Shown: positions 26,420 through 35,101 of the stretch, piece after piece
Numbering within the stretch: the stretch's first letter is position 1
Layout: each line of letters starts with the position of its first letter
Assembly (NCBI GenBank): GCA_040772905.1
Contig: JAXGXJ010000010.1
Location: 1 to 64,000 of the forward strand
Length of the DNA: 64,000 nucleotides
Reading direction: 5' to 3'
From: JAXGXJ01 sp040772905
Lineage (GTDB): Bacteria; Actinomycetota; Thermoleophilia; RBG-16-64-13
The notes under the pieces: generated by a model
The model's input: the letters and a program-made list of their open reading frames with translations, nothing else
What the model was told of the DNA's origin: nothing
Database searches by the model: none
Made by a program: the position numbers and the translations under genes

Positions 26420-27385
26420 TCAGCAGTTGCGGTAGCGCGAGTCGTAAGGGTCGGAGATGAGCCCTGCTTGGATAGCCGCCACGATCTCTCGTATGCCGTC
26501 GGGCAGTCTCTTGCGGGGCTTGAAGCCCAGCGCCGCGATCCGGTCGAAGTCCACCCGGTAGTCGCGGGGGTCTTCGTCCTTCTCCACGTCGATGATACGA
26601 ACGGGGATCTGTTTCTTGATCTCTTCGGCGATCATGCGCTTCTGATAGTTCTCATCGTTGGAGCCCACGTTGAAGACGCGTCCGCCCACCAGTTCTGCTG
26701 GTGAATCCAGCATCAAAACCACCGCGGCCACGATGTCGCGCACGTGGCAGTAGGGACGCCAGAACTGCGGCCCATAGATCTCCAGCTCCCCCTTGAGAAG
26801 CGCGTCGCGGGCGAACTCGTTGATGGTCAGGTCGAAGCGGGGGCGCAGGGAAAGCCCGTAGACGGTGGCAAAACGCAGGATGGTGTAGTCCACGGGAGTC
26901 GAGCGCCCCAGCAGGAACTCCTCGAAACGCACCTTCAGCTCCGCGTAAAGACTCACGGGGCGCAGAGGGGCGTCTTCGGTGAGCATGACGTCTTCGGCCA
27001 TCTTGCCGTAGTTGCTGCACGTGGAGGAGAACAGGAAGCGGCGTACACCGTTCCGTTCGCACAGCTGGAAAAGGTTCCTTGAACCCTCCCAGATAGTGCG
27101 GGTGGCTAGCTCCGGCTGAGCCCTACAGGCCGGATCGCCCACGATGGAAGCTAGATGCACCACAGCGTCGAAGCGGGAGCGGACGAATATCGGCTCCAGC
27201 TGGTCCGTATCGGTGATGTCGACCTTGTGGACGGTGAAGGAGGGCAGCGTCTGCAGGTCGATCAGAGCTTCGCCCCCGAACAGCATGGCGTCGACCACCG
27301 TCACCTTGTGGCCTTGAGCCAGGAGTTCACGGGCGAGGGCCGAGCCTATGTATCCAGCTCCACCGGTTATGAGAACATTGCTCAT
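26420..27385 (-). CDS. NAD-dependent sugar epimerase/dehydratase (SDR)
   Basis: A 321-residue extended short-chain dehydrogenase/reductase: NVLITGGAGYIGSALARELL binds NAD(P), HLASIVGDPACRAQPELATR is the substrate side, and SVY/YxxxK appears as SLYAELKVRFEE. RFATVYGLSLRPRFDLTINE and YCHVRDIVAAV are typical of the family. It is similar in layout to the protein at 28266. The sugar is unknown. It leads the minus-strand set epimerase, aminotransferase, flippase and faces rfbC across a 288-base gap, which presumably carries both promoters though none is clear. Confidence 0.8.
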   Translation of the reverse strand: MSNVLITGGAGYIGSALARELLAQGHKVTVVDAMLFGGEALIDLQTLPSFTVHKVDITDTDQLEPIFVRSRFDAVVHLASIVGDPACRAQPELATRTIWEGSRNLFQLCERNGVRRFLFSSTCSNYGKMAEDVMLTEDAPLRPVSLYAELKVRFEEFLLGRSTPVDYTILRFATVYGLSLRPRFDLTINEFARDALLKGELEIYGPQFWRPYCHVRDIVAAVVLMLDSPAELVGGRVFNVGSNDENYQKRMIAEEIKKQIPVRIIDVEKDEDPRDYRVDFDRIAALGFKPRKRLPDGIREIVAAIQAGLISDPYDSRYRNC

Positions 27386-27673
27386 ATCGCGTCCTAGGTC
27401 GGTCTTGAGGCTTCTATAGAGTCTACCAGCAGGATGAACTGCGCCGGCTCAAGATTCTGATAGCTCGCATCAGGTTATCGGCGTTTGAAGAGAGAGAGTT
27501 GACGAAGGCGTTGGAGGTTAGGCTCAATTGTCATCGACCACACGGTCGAGCCTTCTCGTTCCTGCCAACAAGACAGGCTCATCTTCCGTGGTCTGAAGCC
27601 GATGAAAGTGTTGACTCTTGTGCGGAGATACACAAGCTGCACGCCTAACGGCGAGAGCGAGAGGAGCAACAAG

Positions 27674-28249
27674 ATGAGAATCACTATGGAGTCCCAGCAC
27701 TTGAACGGGCTGAAGGTGATCATCCCCGGGATATTCGAAGATGAGCGAGGGTTCTTCTCCGAAGTGTACCGGCAGGACCAGTTTGAGGAACTGGGACTTC
27801 CGGGCGTATTTGTCCAAGAGAACCACTCTCGCTCGCTCAAGGGAGTAGTCCGAGGGCTGCACTTCCAGTGGGACCCTCCCATGGGCAAGCTCATGAGAGT
27901 CACCGTGGGCCACGCGTATCTCGTCTCAGTAGACATCAGGCTGGGTTCGCCCACCCTGGGTAGGTGGCATGGTGTCGAGGTGTCGGCTGAAAACAGGAGG
28001 CAGGTGTGGGCCCCAGCCGGCTTCGCTCGAGGCTTCTGTGCGCTGTCCGAAGCGCTGGAGATCCAGTACAAGTGCACGGGGATCTACAACGGAAATGCCG
28101 AGTCTGGCATACGCTGGAATGATCCAGCCATTGGTATCGATTGGCCGGTGATCGATCCCATCGTGTCCGAGAAAGATGCGACAAGTCAATCCCTCGCCGA
28201 ATGGCTTGCCAGACCCGAGGCCCGCCACTTCAAGTATGCTCAGCCCTAG
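27674..28249 (+). CDS. rfbC: dTDP-4-dehydrorhamnose 3,5-epimerase
   Basis: A 191-residue RmlC-type cupin. Seen: KVIIPGIFEDERGFFSEVYR, FVQENHSRSLKGVVRGLHFQ with the catalytic His in RGLHFQ, VWAPAGFARGFCALSEALE and the terminal SEKDATSQSLAEW. It epimerises C3 and C5 of dTDP-4-keto-6-deoxyglucose on the way to dTDP-L-rhamnose. ATG 27674 is preceded by GAGAGGAG; the frame is open further upstream but lacks a binding site. rfbD follows two genes later; rfbA and rfbB are not in the window. Confidence 0.88.
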   Translation: MRITMESQHLNGLKVIIPGIFEDERGFFSEVYRQDQFEELGLPGVFVQENHSRSLKGVVRGLHFQWDPPMGKLMRVTVGHAYLVSVDIRLGSPTLGRWHGVEVSAENRRQVWAPAGFARGFCALSEALEIQYKCTGIYNGNAESGIRWNDPAIGIDWPVIDPIVSEKDATSQSLAEWLARPEARHFKYAQP

Positions 28250-28265
28250 GAACAGAGGAGGCTCA

Positions 28266-29231
28266 ATGTCGCCCAATATCTTGCTGGCCGGCGGAGCTGG
28301 GTACATCGGTTCCGCACTGGCTCCTGCCCTTGTCGACAGAGGGTACGGTCTCACGGTCGTCGATCTTCTCTGGTTCGGCAATCATCTGCCCCCTGACGTG
28401 CCGGTGATCCAGAAGGATGTCTTCGACCTCACCGTGACAGACTTGGAGGGCTTCGATCAGGTGGTCTTCCTAGCTGGGCTATCCAACGACCCCATGGCAG
28501 AATACTCACCGAGCAAGAACTTCGTCTTTAACGCGGCTGCACCAGCCTATTTGGCCTACACTGCCAAACTGGCAGGGGTCAAACGCTTCATTTACGCCGG
28601 TTCGTGTTCCGTATACGGGTACACGGTCAACGAGCTTTATGACGAGACCTCCCCGGCAGTTTCGAGACACCCCTACGGGATCTCCAAACTGCAGGGAGAG
28701 CAGGCTGCAATGCAGTTGTGCGACGAGAGCTTCTCTGTGATTTGCTTCAGGCAGGGTACTGTGAGCGGGTACAGCCCGCGCATGCGCCTTGATCTCATAG
28801 TGAACACCATGTTTAAATCTTCGGTTCAAGACAAGAAGATCACTGTGAATAACCCATCGATTTGGCGGCCGATTTTGAGCATAAGAGATGCTGTGAGTGC
28901 TTACATACGTGCTGTTGAGGCCAGTGAAGATATATCCGGTGTTTTCAATATCGCCTCAGGAAATTATACAGTCGGTGAAACTGCTGACATCATAAGAGAC
29001 GTCGTTGAGAATAGATTGGGTTATAAACTTAAGCTCGATATAAATCACAGGCAAGATTTTCGTAATTATAAAGTAAGCTTTGAAAAGTCAATGAATATAC
29101 TAAGTTTCAAGCCCTCTCATGACGTTAATTCTATCACCAATCATCTGATTGATAACTGGGAACTGTTTAGAGACGTTGATAATCCCATCTACTACAACAT
29201 CAAGGTGTTCGAATCTCTGGAAATGCGTTGA
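28266..29231 (+). CDS. NAD-dependent sugar epimerase/dehydratase, AT-rich 3' half
   Basis: A 321-residue extended SDR: NILLAGGAGYIGSALAPALV, FLAGLSNDPMAEYSPSKNFV, AGSCSVYGYTVNELYDE and YGISKLQGE give the cofactor loop and the SxY...YxxxK catalytic set. ATG 28266 follows GAGGAGG. Base composition changes inside the gene: up to about 28800 it is GC-rich like its neighbours, after that (28810-29225) it is clearly AT-rich with many AAT, AAA, ATA and TTA codons. The join lies between the catalytic domain and the C-terminal substrate domain, suggesting recombination with foreign DNA. Confidence 0.8.
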   Translation: MSPNILLAGGAGYIGSALAPALVDRGYGLTVVDLLWFGNHLPPDVPVIQKDVFDLTVTDLEGFDQVVFLAGLSNDPMAEYSPSKNFVFNAAAPAYLAYTAKLAGVKRFIYAGSCSVYGYTVNELYDETSPAVSRHPYGISKLQGEQAAMQLCDESFSVICFRQGTVSGYSPRMRLDLIVNTMFKSSVQDKKITVNNPSIWRPILSIRDAVSAYIRAVEASEDISGVFNIASGNYTVGETADIIRDVVENRLGYKLKLDINHRQDFRNYKVSFEKSMNILSFKPSHDVNSITNHLIDNWELFRDVDNPIYYNIKVFESLEMR

Positions 29232-29254
29232 AATCCCCGGAGGACCATAGTCTC

Positions 29255-30127
29255 ATGAGAGCAGCCGTCATAGGTGCCAACGGTCAACTCGGTAGCGACC
29301 TAGTGCTGGAATGCATGAGGCGCGGTTGGGAGACAGTGTCGTTCACTCATGACCAGGTCATGGTTGAGGATTTAGAGTCTGTCCGGCGCGCTTTCGACCA
29401 GGCTGTCCCAGATGTAATATTCAACACTGCCGCCTTCCACAACGTCCCCAAATGCGAGCAGGAGCCCGAGCGGTCGTTCGCTGTCAACGCTCTGGGCGCC
29501 CGTAATGTTGCGCTGCTTGGTGAAGAGATGGGGGCGGCCACGGTCTTCTACAGCACCGACTATGTCTTTGACGGCGCGAAGCTTCAGCCCTATGTTGAAG
29601 ATGATCTGCCAGGGCCCCTGAATGTCTACGGTGTTAGCAAGTTGGCTGGCGAGCACTTCAGCCGCAGCCTCACATCCCAGGGCCTTGTCCTTCGCATTTC
29701 TGGCCTCTTCGGCAAGGTCCTTTGCAGGGCGAAAGGCGGCAACTTCGTCACCACAATGGCCAGAGCGGCCAGAGACCGGCCAGAGGTAAGAGTGGTAGAC
29801 GACGAGGTGCTTTCGCCCACTCCCACGAGGGAGATTGCTCGGGTAAGCGTCGACCTCGTGGAAATCGGCGCAACGGGTCTCTATCACGTGGCGAGCGAAG
29901 GGCAGTGCTCCTGGTACGATTTCGCCAGAGTGATCTTCGATACGCTCAAGTTCAATACTCCCTTGCTGCCGTGCAGCGCCGCGGAGTTACCTTCAGCGGT
30001 CAGGCGGCCGTCATATTCGGCTCTTGATAGCACCAGGCTGGCGAACCTGAGCATAAGCCCGCCACTCCATTGGCGGGATGGCTTGGTGCGCTTTCTCCAA
30101 GAGGAATGGACCGGTCTCGGCACCTAG
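29255..30127 (+). CDS. rfbD: dTDP-4-dehydrorhamnose reductase
   Basis: A 290-residue RmlD-like SDR: AAVIGANGQLGSDLVLECMR, FNTAAFHNVPKCEQEPERSF, VFYSTDYVFDG, YGVSKLAGE (YxxxK) and LRISGLFGK. It reduces the 4-keto group of dTDP-4-keto-rhamnose with NAD(P)H to give dTDP-L-rhamnose. ATG 29255 is 11 bases after GGAGG; a TTG at 29228 would overlap the previous gene by four bases and add nine residues. Some RmlD-like enzymes act on other sugars, so the substrate is likely rather than certain. Confidence 0.8.
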   Translation: MRAAVIGANGQLGSDLVLECMRRGWETVSFTHDQVMVEDLESVRRAFDQAVPDVIFNTAAFHNVPKCEQEPERSFAVNALGARNVALLGEEMGAATVFYSTDYVFDGAKLQPYVEDDLPGPLNVYGVSKLAGEHFSRSLTSQGLVLRISGLFGKVLCRAKGGNFVTTMARAARDRPEVRVVDDEVLSPTPTREIARVSVDLVEIGATGLYHVASEGQCSWYDFARVIFDTLKFNTPLLPCSAAELPSAVRRPSYSALDSTRLANLSISPPLHWRDGLVRFLQEEWTGLGT

Positions 30128-30140
30128 TCCAGCAACGCTC

Positions 30141-31196
30141 ATGAAGAAGAAGTCAATCGTCATACTAGGCCCCGCCTTTGGCCAATTCCCGCAGATGGTC
30201 GCCAAAGGATTCCGCCAGAATGGTTTCTCAGCCGAGTGCTTCTGTTATGCGGAACCACCCGATGGTATGCTACAACGTCTGGTGTGGGAGCATCTACCCC
30301 GGGTACGCGTCCACGCCTTCAGACGAGCGGCGCTGGAGCGCGTACTCAGACGGGTCTCAAAGGCCTGCGAGGACGCTGCTTCATTGCTGGTCATAAAGGG
30401 TGATGCAATCCCCGTCGACAGATACTCCGTGCTTCTAACCAGCGTGAAATGCCCGAAGGTCTACTGGATGATGGACAGCCTCCGCGGCATCAAAGATGGG
30501 CTGGCGAGGGCACGTTTGGCTGACATGATCTTGTCGTTTGAAGGCACCGACAGTCCGGCAGTAGGCAGCCTTCCTGTCCCGCATCAATTGGTCGCACTCG
30601 CAGTCGACCCGGACCAGTACTTCCCGATAGGCTCGGCCCAGCGGTGGGCACTGTCATTCGTCGGCGCGCTTTATCCGAACCGCCTCGCCATGCTCGATTC
30701 GATTCTGTCAGATACGCGATTCTCGCAGGAGCTGCATGCGCGCATAGTCGGGGATTATCGCTCCGAGATTAACCCTTTCCGCACCAGACGACTGCTGCAC
30801 GCGTATCCCTCCGTTGCGCCCTACCTACAACAGGCGACTCATTGGCCGCATGAACGCATCAACAGTCTGAACAACGAGAGCCGCGTTTGCCTCAACATCT
30901 TCCACCCGCAGTCCGTGGACAGCGTCAACCCTCGGGTCTTCGAGATCTGCGGCAGCGGGGCTTTCCAACTCTGCCAGGCCAACGCTGCGGTGGGAAGGTA
31001 CTTGGATCTGGGCCGCGAGGTGGAGGTGTTCGAGACTGCCGAGGAGGCTGCGGACAAGGCGTTCTACTACCTTAATCATGACGCTGCGGCCAGACGGATC
31101 GCTGCAGCCGGCCGACGAAGGGTTCTAGCCGAGCATACGTACAAGACCCGGGTTGGTCAGATAATCCAAGGACTGAAGAGGAACGGAGTCTTTTGA
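30141..31196 (+). CDS. CgeB-like glycosyltransferase (group 1)
   Basis: A 351-residue GT-B protein. The N-terminal half (SIVILGPAFGQFPQMVAKGF) and LLVIKGDAIPVDRYS fit the acceptor domain; the C-terminal half carries FVGALYPNRLAMLDSILSD, RVCLNIFHPQSVDSVNPRVF, EICGSGAFQLCQ and DKAFYYLNHDAAARRIAAAG, typical of the CgeB/Glyco_trans_1_2 group. It likely adds a sugar in the glycan pathway. It begins 13 bases after rfbD and is followed 16 bases later by another glycosyltransferase. Confidence 0.75.
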   Translation: MKKKSIVILGPAFGQFPQMVAKGFRQNGFSAECFCYAEPPDGMLQRLVWEHLPRVRVHAFRRAALERVLRRVSKACEDAASLLVIKGDAIPVDRYSVLLTSVKCPKVYWMMDSLRGIKDGLARARLADMILSFEGTDSPAVGSLPVPHQLVALAVDPDQYFPIGSAQRWALSFVGALYPNRLAMLDSILSDTRFSQELHARIVGDYRSEINPFRTRRLLHAYPSVAPYLQQATHWPHERINSLNNESRVCLNIFHPQSVDSVNPRVFEICGSGAFQLCQANAAVGRYLDLGREVEVFETAEEAADKAFYYLNHDAAARRIAAAGRRRVLAEHTYKTRVGQIIQGLKRNGVF

Positions 31197-31212
31197 ACCC
31201 AGCGGGAGCAAC

Positions 31213-32304
31213 ATGAAAATCCTGTTCCTGATCTCCACGCTTGGTCTCGGCGGAGCCGAGAAACAGCTCGTCGCCTGTGCGGACATCCTGCAGCGCGAGA
31301 TTGGAGCTCGGGTCTGCGTCGCCTCCTTCGACGAGACCAGAACAGAGCGCCTGCCGGCACTCGAGAACCTAGGCGTGCCCGTGATGATTGCCGGACGGGA
31401 CCAGGACATGCCCAGGAGGATCCAACGAGTTGTCTCCTTCGCGAGGAAAAGCCGGCCGGATGTGGTCCACGCCTTCAGCTTCTCACTCTCTCCTTTGGCA
31501 CTCGTGACCGCAATGACCGTCAACGCTGCGCCCGCTGCATCCTTTCAGGGCGATGGTGTGTCGGATCTCGAGGGTCGGAATGCGCTGTTGACGCGCGGGA
31601 CCTTCGCGTTCGTCAACTACTACACCTCCAATTCCCATGAGGCAATCGCCCGAGTGAAGCCGCGTATGCGCCCGCGAGCGCTGGTGCAGTACGTTCCAAA
31701 CCTGGTGGCCCCTCCGGCCCAGACGATGGAAGGATCGAGGCTACCAAGGAAGAGTGGCGAGTTGACGGTCCTCTCTGTCGGTCGCATGGACGATAACAAA
31801 CGGCTGGGCGTGTTCTTGCAGGCTCTGGCCGCGGCCAGGACGCTGGAGCCGCAGCTCACCGGTGTGATCGTGGGCGACGGGCCCGCGCGCCCCGGCCTGA
31901 TGGAACAGGCAGCGAGCCTCGGGCTGTTACCCCAGGGCGTGCGATTCACGGGGCAACTCCTCGATCCTTCTAGTAGCTACGCAGATGCCGACATGTTCGT
32001 CCATCTGGCCATTAGTGAGGGCACACCCAACGTAGTCCTGGAGGCCATGGCTATGGGATTGCCGGTCGTGGCCACTGGAGCTGGAGATCTCTGTCGCATC
32101 ATCCGACCGGGCCAGAACGGCTTCCTGGTGCCCTTCGATGACGTACCGGCAACCGCGCAACGTCTGGTAGAGTTGGCCCGAGCGCCCGAACTCCGCATGC
32201 GCCTGGGAGGAGAAGGGCGTAGGGACGTGCTCAAGTCGTTTGGCTCCGCAGAAGTAAGGCGATCACTGGAACGCTTCTACACCGCTGTCGCGAGTCGGGT
32301 TTGA
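31213..32304 (+). CDS. Family 4 glycosyltransferase
   Basis: A 363-residue GT4 protein: KILFLISTLGLGGAEKQLVA at the N-terminus, YVPNLVAP, LSVGRMDDNKRLGVFLQALA, LTGVIVGDGPARPGLME and the catalytic-loop region SEGTPNVVLEAMAMGLPVVA (EX7E: E at SEG and E at LEAM). It is a retaining transferase that uses a nucleotide sugar donor. It ends the plus-strand run rfbC to GT and converges with the radical SAM gene. Confidence 0.88.
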   Translation: MKILFLISTLGLGGAEKQLVACADILQREIGARVCVASFDETRTERLPALENLGVPVMIAGRDQDMPRRIQRVVSFARKSRPDVVHAFSFSLSPLALVTAMTVNAAPAASFQGDGVSDLEGRNALLTRGTFAFVNYYTSNSHEAIARVKPRMRPRALVQYVPNLVAPPAQTMEGSRLPRKSGELTVLSVGRMDDNKRLGVFLQALAAARTLEPQLTGVIVGDGPARPGLMEQAASLGLLPQGVRFTGQLLDPSSSYADADMFVHLAISEGTPNVVLEAMAMGLPVVATGAGDLCRIIRPGQNGFLVPFDDVPATAQRLVELARAPELRMRLGGEGRRDVLKSFGSAEVRRSLERFYTAVASRV

Positions 32305-32359
32305 ATCACTTCGGGCCCGCCCCGTGCCGCGCCCTTCATCCGCGTGCCTTGGCACATCA

Positions 32360-33631
32360 TCAGCGTCGGGCGGCCGCAAGACGGATTGCCCGGATGTGGC
32401 GCCGCCATGCCGGTACTTGGCCACGCAGACCCGCGGCGACTGTTCCCGACCGAAGACTGAAAACGTACGGTGTCACTTCATCGAATGGGACTGCTCGGAT
32501 GAACTCCATCGTCCTTCGGAAGTCCGCTTCTGTCTCTCCGGGAAACCCGCAAATGAAGTGTGACCCGAGGAAAACCTCGGGAATCTCGCGCTTGAGAGTC
32601 TGAAGACACACGAGTGCGTCCGATGCGGCATACTCGCGATTCATTGACTTGAGCACGGAGTCGCTGCCAGACTGCACCGGGAATCCTGTGGAGCCTATCT
32701 TGGTCCGATGATTGACGAGGAGCTCCAGAAGTTCTGGGAAATAGCGAATCAGCCAGTGCGGGCCGAAATCTGCCCAACTGATACGAAATCTCCCCTCAGT
32801 ATTCAGCAAGGCCCGCAGCAGATCAACGACGGTGGCACCGCAGTCCTGGCCGTATGCCCCTACGTCCTCCGCGATCAACTCAAACTCTTCGAAACCGAGG
32901 GCAAGCCCAGACTCCAGTTCAGCGACTATCAACGGTAGGGGCTTCGAACAGAGTTCGCCAGTGGCCAGCCGGATCGCACAGTAGGTGCACGCACTCTTGC
33001 AGCCGGTTGCCACACGAATTCGATAAGGTGTGCCATTGGACAGGGCGTTCACGGTCGATGTGCCCCCCAGCCGGTTACGAAGACCGAGAAGGCGATACAG
33101 TGGGATCAGCGGCAAAGTCTGGCGATCAGTGGCGCGAGCGGCGAGACGCGCACGGATTCCAAAACAGGCCTCACAAGACAGAAGGTCCTCCTCGAACACG
33201 TTCGGATCGGCAATCTGTGCGAGCGGCACATCGGCGGAGACCAAGAGTTCCAGTCTCTCCAGTTCGTCCCTAGTCAGCGGCATGATTCCAGGCATGCCGG
33301 ACAGCCTTACGCGAGCTATGCCCGAGATGCAGCCCGTCAGTACGATGGGAGCGTCTTTTCGTCTGTTCTGACGAGCGTGTCGGACCGAACGAAGGTAGGA
33401 CAGAGTCGCCTTTTCCTTTTCATCTGTGAAGGCGCAGCCGGCAATGACAACGATGTCCGCTTCCTCGTACTGCGTTGTCAGAGACCAACCGTTCGTCAGG
33501 AAAAAATCCTTGATGCGCTCAAGATCCATGCGAGCGCGTGGGCAGCCGTTGACTTGCGTCAAACATACAGTCCCGCAGTCTGGCTCCACTGCGGACTCTG
33601 CCCTCCTGTCGTCCAGGTTGCTGACGCTCAC
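32360..33631 (-). CDS. MiaB/RimO-like radical SAM methylthiotransferase homologue
   Basis: A 423-residue protein with the methylthiotransferase layout: an N-terminal cluster domain (CLTQVNGCPRARMDLERIKD, VVIAGCAFTDEKEKATL, VLTGCISG) and a radical SAM core with CKSACTYCAI as the CX3CX2C site plus GSTGFPVQSGSDSVLKSMNR and FICGFPGETEADF. MiaB/RimO/MtaB enzymes thiomethylate tRNA or ribosomal protein S12. Here the first Cys motif is altered (NGCPRARMD for GCxxNxxDSE) and the C-terminal TRAM domain seems missing. It lies among glycan genes. GTG 33631 follows GGGGGGAG by five bases. Its substrate is unknown. Confidence 0.75.
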   Translation of the reverse strand: MSVSNLDDRRAESAVEPDCGTVCLTQVNGCPRARMDLERIKDFFLTNGWSLTTQYEEADIVVIAGCAFTDEKEKATLSYLRSVRHARQNRRKDAPIVLTGCISGIARVRLSGMPGIMPLTRDELERLELLVSADVPLAQIADPNVFEEDLLSCEACFGIRARLAARATDRQTLPLIPLYRLLGLRNRLGGTSTVNALSNGTPYRIRVATGCKSACTYCAIRLATGELCSKPLPLIVAELESGLALGFEEFELIAEDVGAYGQDCGATVVDLLRALLNTEGRFRISWADFGPHWLIRYFPELLELLVNHRTKIGSTGFPVQSGSDSVLKSMNREYAASDALVCLQTLKREIPEVFLGSHFICGFPGETEADFRRTMEFIRAVPFDEVTPYVFSLRSGTVAAGLRGQVPAWRRHIRAIRLAAARR

Positions 33632-33760
33632 CACCGCTCCCCCCGAACCCCGTTTGTCGTGAATGCGATCGACCCCCACCCTAGTGAGAACATCGGCAGA
33701 AGTAAACACGACTGCGTGGCGACGCCCGCTTTTGTCCTACAGCCATGTGGGTCGATGACT

Positions 33761-35065
33761 TCAACCATCAGCCTCGAGTTCTTTCCTCGTCTCTCGCCTG
33801 CTCGCCCCCAAGTTGAGCCTGTACGTACACGTGGCGGCGGACAGATCGAAGGAGCCTGGTTGCCTCTCAGATACGGTTTCGATCTGGCCGCTCCCGATAT
33901 CAAGCTGAGAACCCAGTTTGGCTGTCGGGCGGGCAACAGAGAGAAGTGCGAGCACGATCCAGAGCTCCTTGTGGGTCACCATATCAAGGGCAGAAGAAGT
34001 AATCATGAGGGTGAGAAAGAGTATGAGGTGAAAAGGGACTCGCTTGCCTCGGCACCTGAGCGCAGGAAGAAGAGCGGCCCCCAGGGCGACGGCCAGCAGC
34101 CCCAACCCGACAACCCCAGTCTCGGCTGCAGTCTGTATCCACAGGTTATGTGACACCCTCGCCTTCCCGATGATCGCCAGAGTGGCTTCCATGAAGCTGC
34201 TAAGACCCATCCCGCCGACCGGGTGTTCGTAGAACATCTGCTGCCCTGCCGCCCAGATCTCTGTGCGACCGGTCAGCGTGGAGAGCGATTCCGTATCCGC
34301 TGAGAAAGTGACCCTTCCGATGTTCTCCTCCAGACCAGGAGCAACCGGCAGTAGGTAGAACACGGCAGCGAAGGTCGCCAGGATTACCGCCGACCACAGA
34401 ACTCGATAGGTAGCTCTCGCGAAGCCAAGCGCGAAGAACACCGCCACCAGCCCCACGCAAGCGGCGATGAACCCAGTCCGGGAGGCGGTGAGAACGACGG
34501 CGAACACGCCTAGCGGAATGCAGGCGACATTGAGCCATCTCAGGGGACCGTGCCGAGTGCTTGTGACCAATAGCAGAGCCATGGGAAAACTCATGGAAAT
34601 CAGACAGGCCGCCTGATTGGGGTCAAAGCCGGCGGGGGCGAAGCGATAGTCGACCACCGATCCGCCGGTGAGGTAGGCGTAAACCAGCACCAGACTTACG
34701 ATGACGCAGCCCAGAACGAAGGCCTGCATCAACTGCAGCCTTTCTCGTTCGCCGACGGCCGCCTCTGCTATCAGCCACACCATAGCCAGCAGCTGGACCA
34801 TGGTCACCATCCCCGCGACGGTCTTGGACGGGTCGAGGCTCCAGAAGTACGTCGTCAGCTGCCAGTAGACGAGTCCAGCGAAGGCGAGGGCGAAGGTGGG
34901 GGGCCGCTTGAACCTACCCTCCGCCAGGCATCTGACAAGCGTCAGCCCGATTGCTGCCATGCCTATGAGGCTACTGGCGGTCTTGGCCCCGCCGATCTCG
35001 ATGGCATTCTCCCAGGGGACGGCGAAAACGAAGACCAGGAGCAGATAGAAACTCAGGCGACGCAC
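33761..35065 (-). CDS. O-antigen ligase/polymerase family membrane protein
   Basis: A 434-residue protein with about 11 membrane helices. The Wzy_C signature is clear: TLTGRTEIWAAGQQMFYEHP, VGGMGLSSFMEATLAIIGKA, VSHNLWIQTAAETGVVGLGL. It would polymerise or ligate glycan repeat units on the outer face of the membrane. It is the second protein of this family in the window (the other is at 10040). It is downstream of the Wzz/BY-kinase gene on the same strand, the usual companion for Wzy polymerases. Confidence 0.82.
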   Translation of the reverse strand: MRRLSFYLLLVFVFAVPWENAIEIGGAKTASSLIGMAAIGLTLVRCLAEGRFKRPPTFALAFAGLVYWQLTTYFWSLDPSKTVAGMVTMVQLLAMVWLIAEAAVGERERLQLMQAFVLGCVIVSLVLVYAYLTGGSVVDYRFAPAGFDPNQAACLISMSFPMALLLVTSTRHGPLRWLNVACIPLGVFAVVLTASRTGFIAACVGLVAVFFALGFARATYRVLWSAVILATFAAVFYLLPVAPGLEENIGRVTFSADTESLSTLTGRTEIWAAGQQMFYEHPVGGMGLSSFMEATLAIIGKARVSHNLWIQTAAETGVVGLGLLAVALGAALLPALRCRGKRVPFHLILFLTLMITSSALDMVTHKELWIVLALLSVARPTAKLGSQLDIGSGQIETVSERQPGSFDLSAATCTYRLNLGASRRETRKELEADG

Positions 35066-35101
35066 GAGCTTCTACTCCTGGCCGCTGCGAGTCCCTTGAC
35101 G

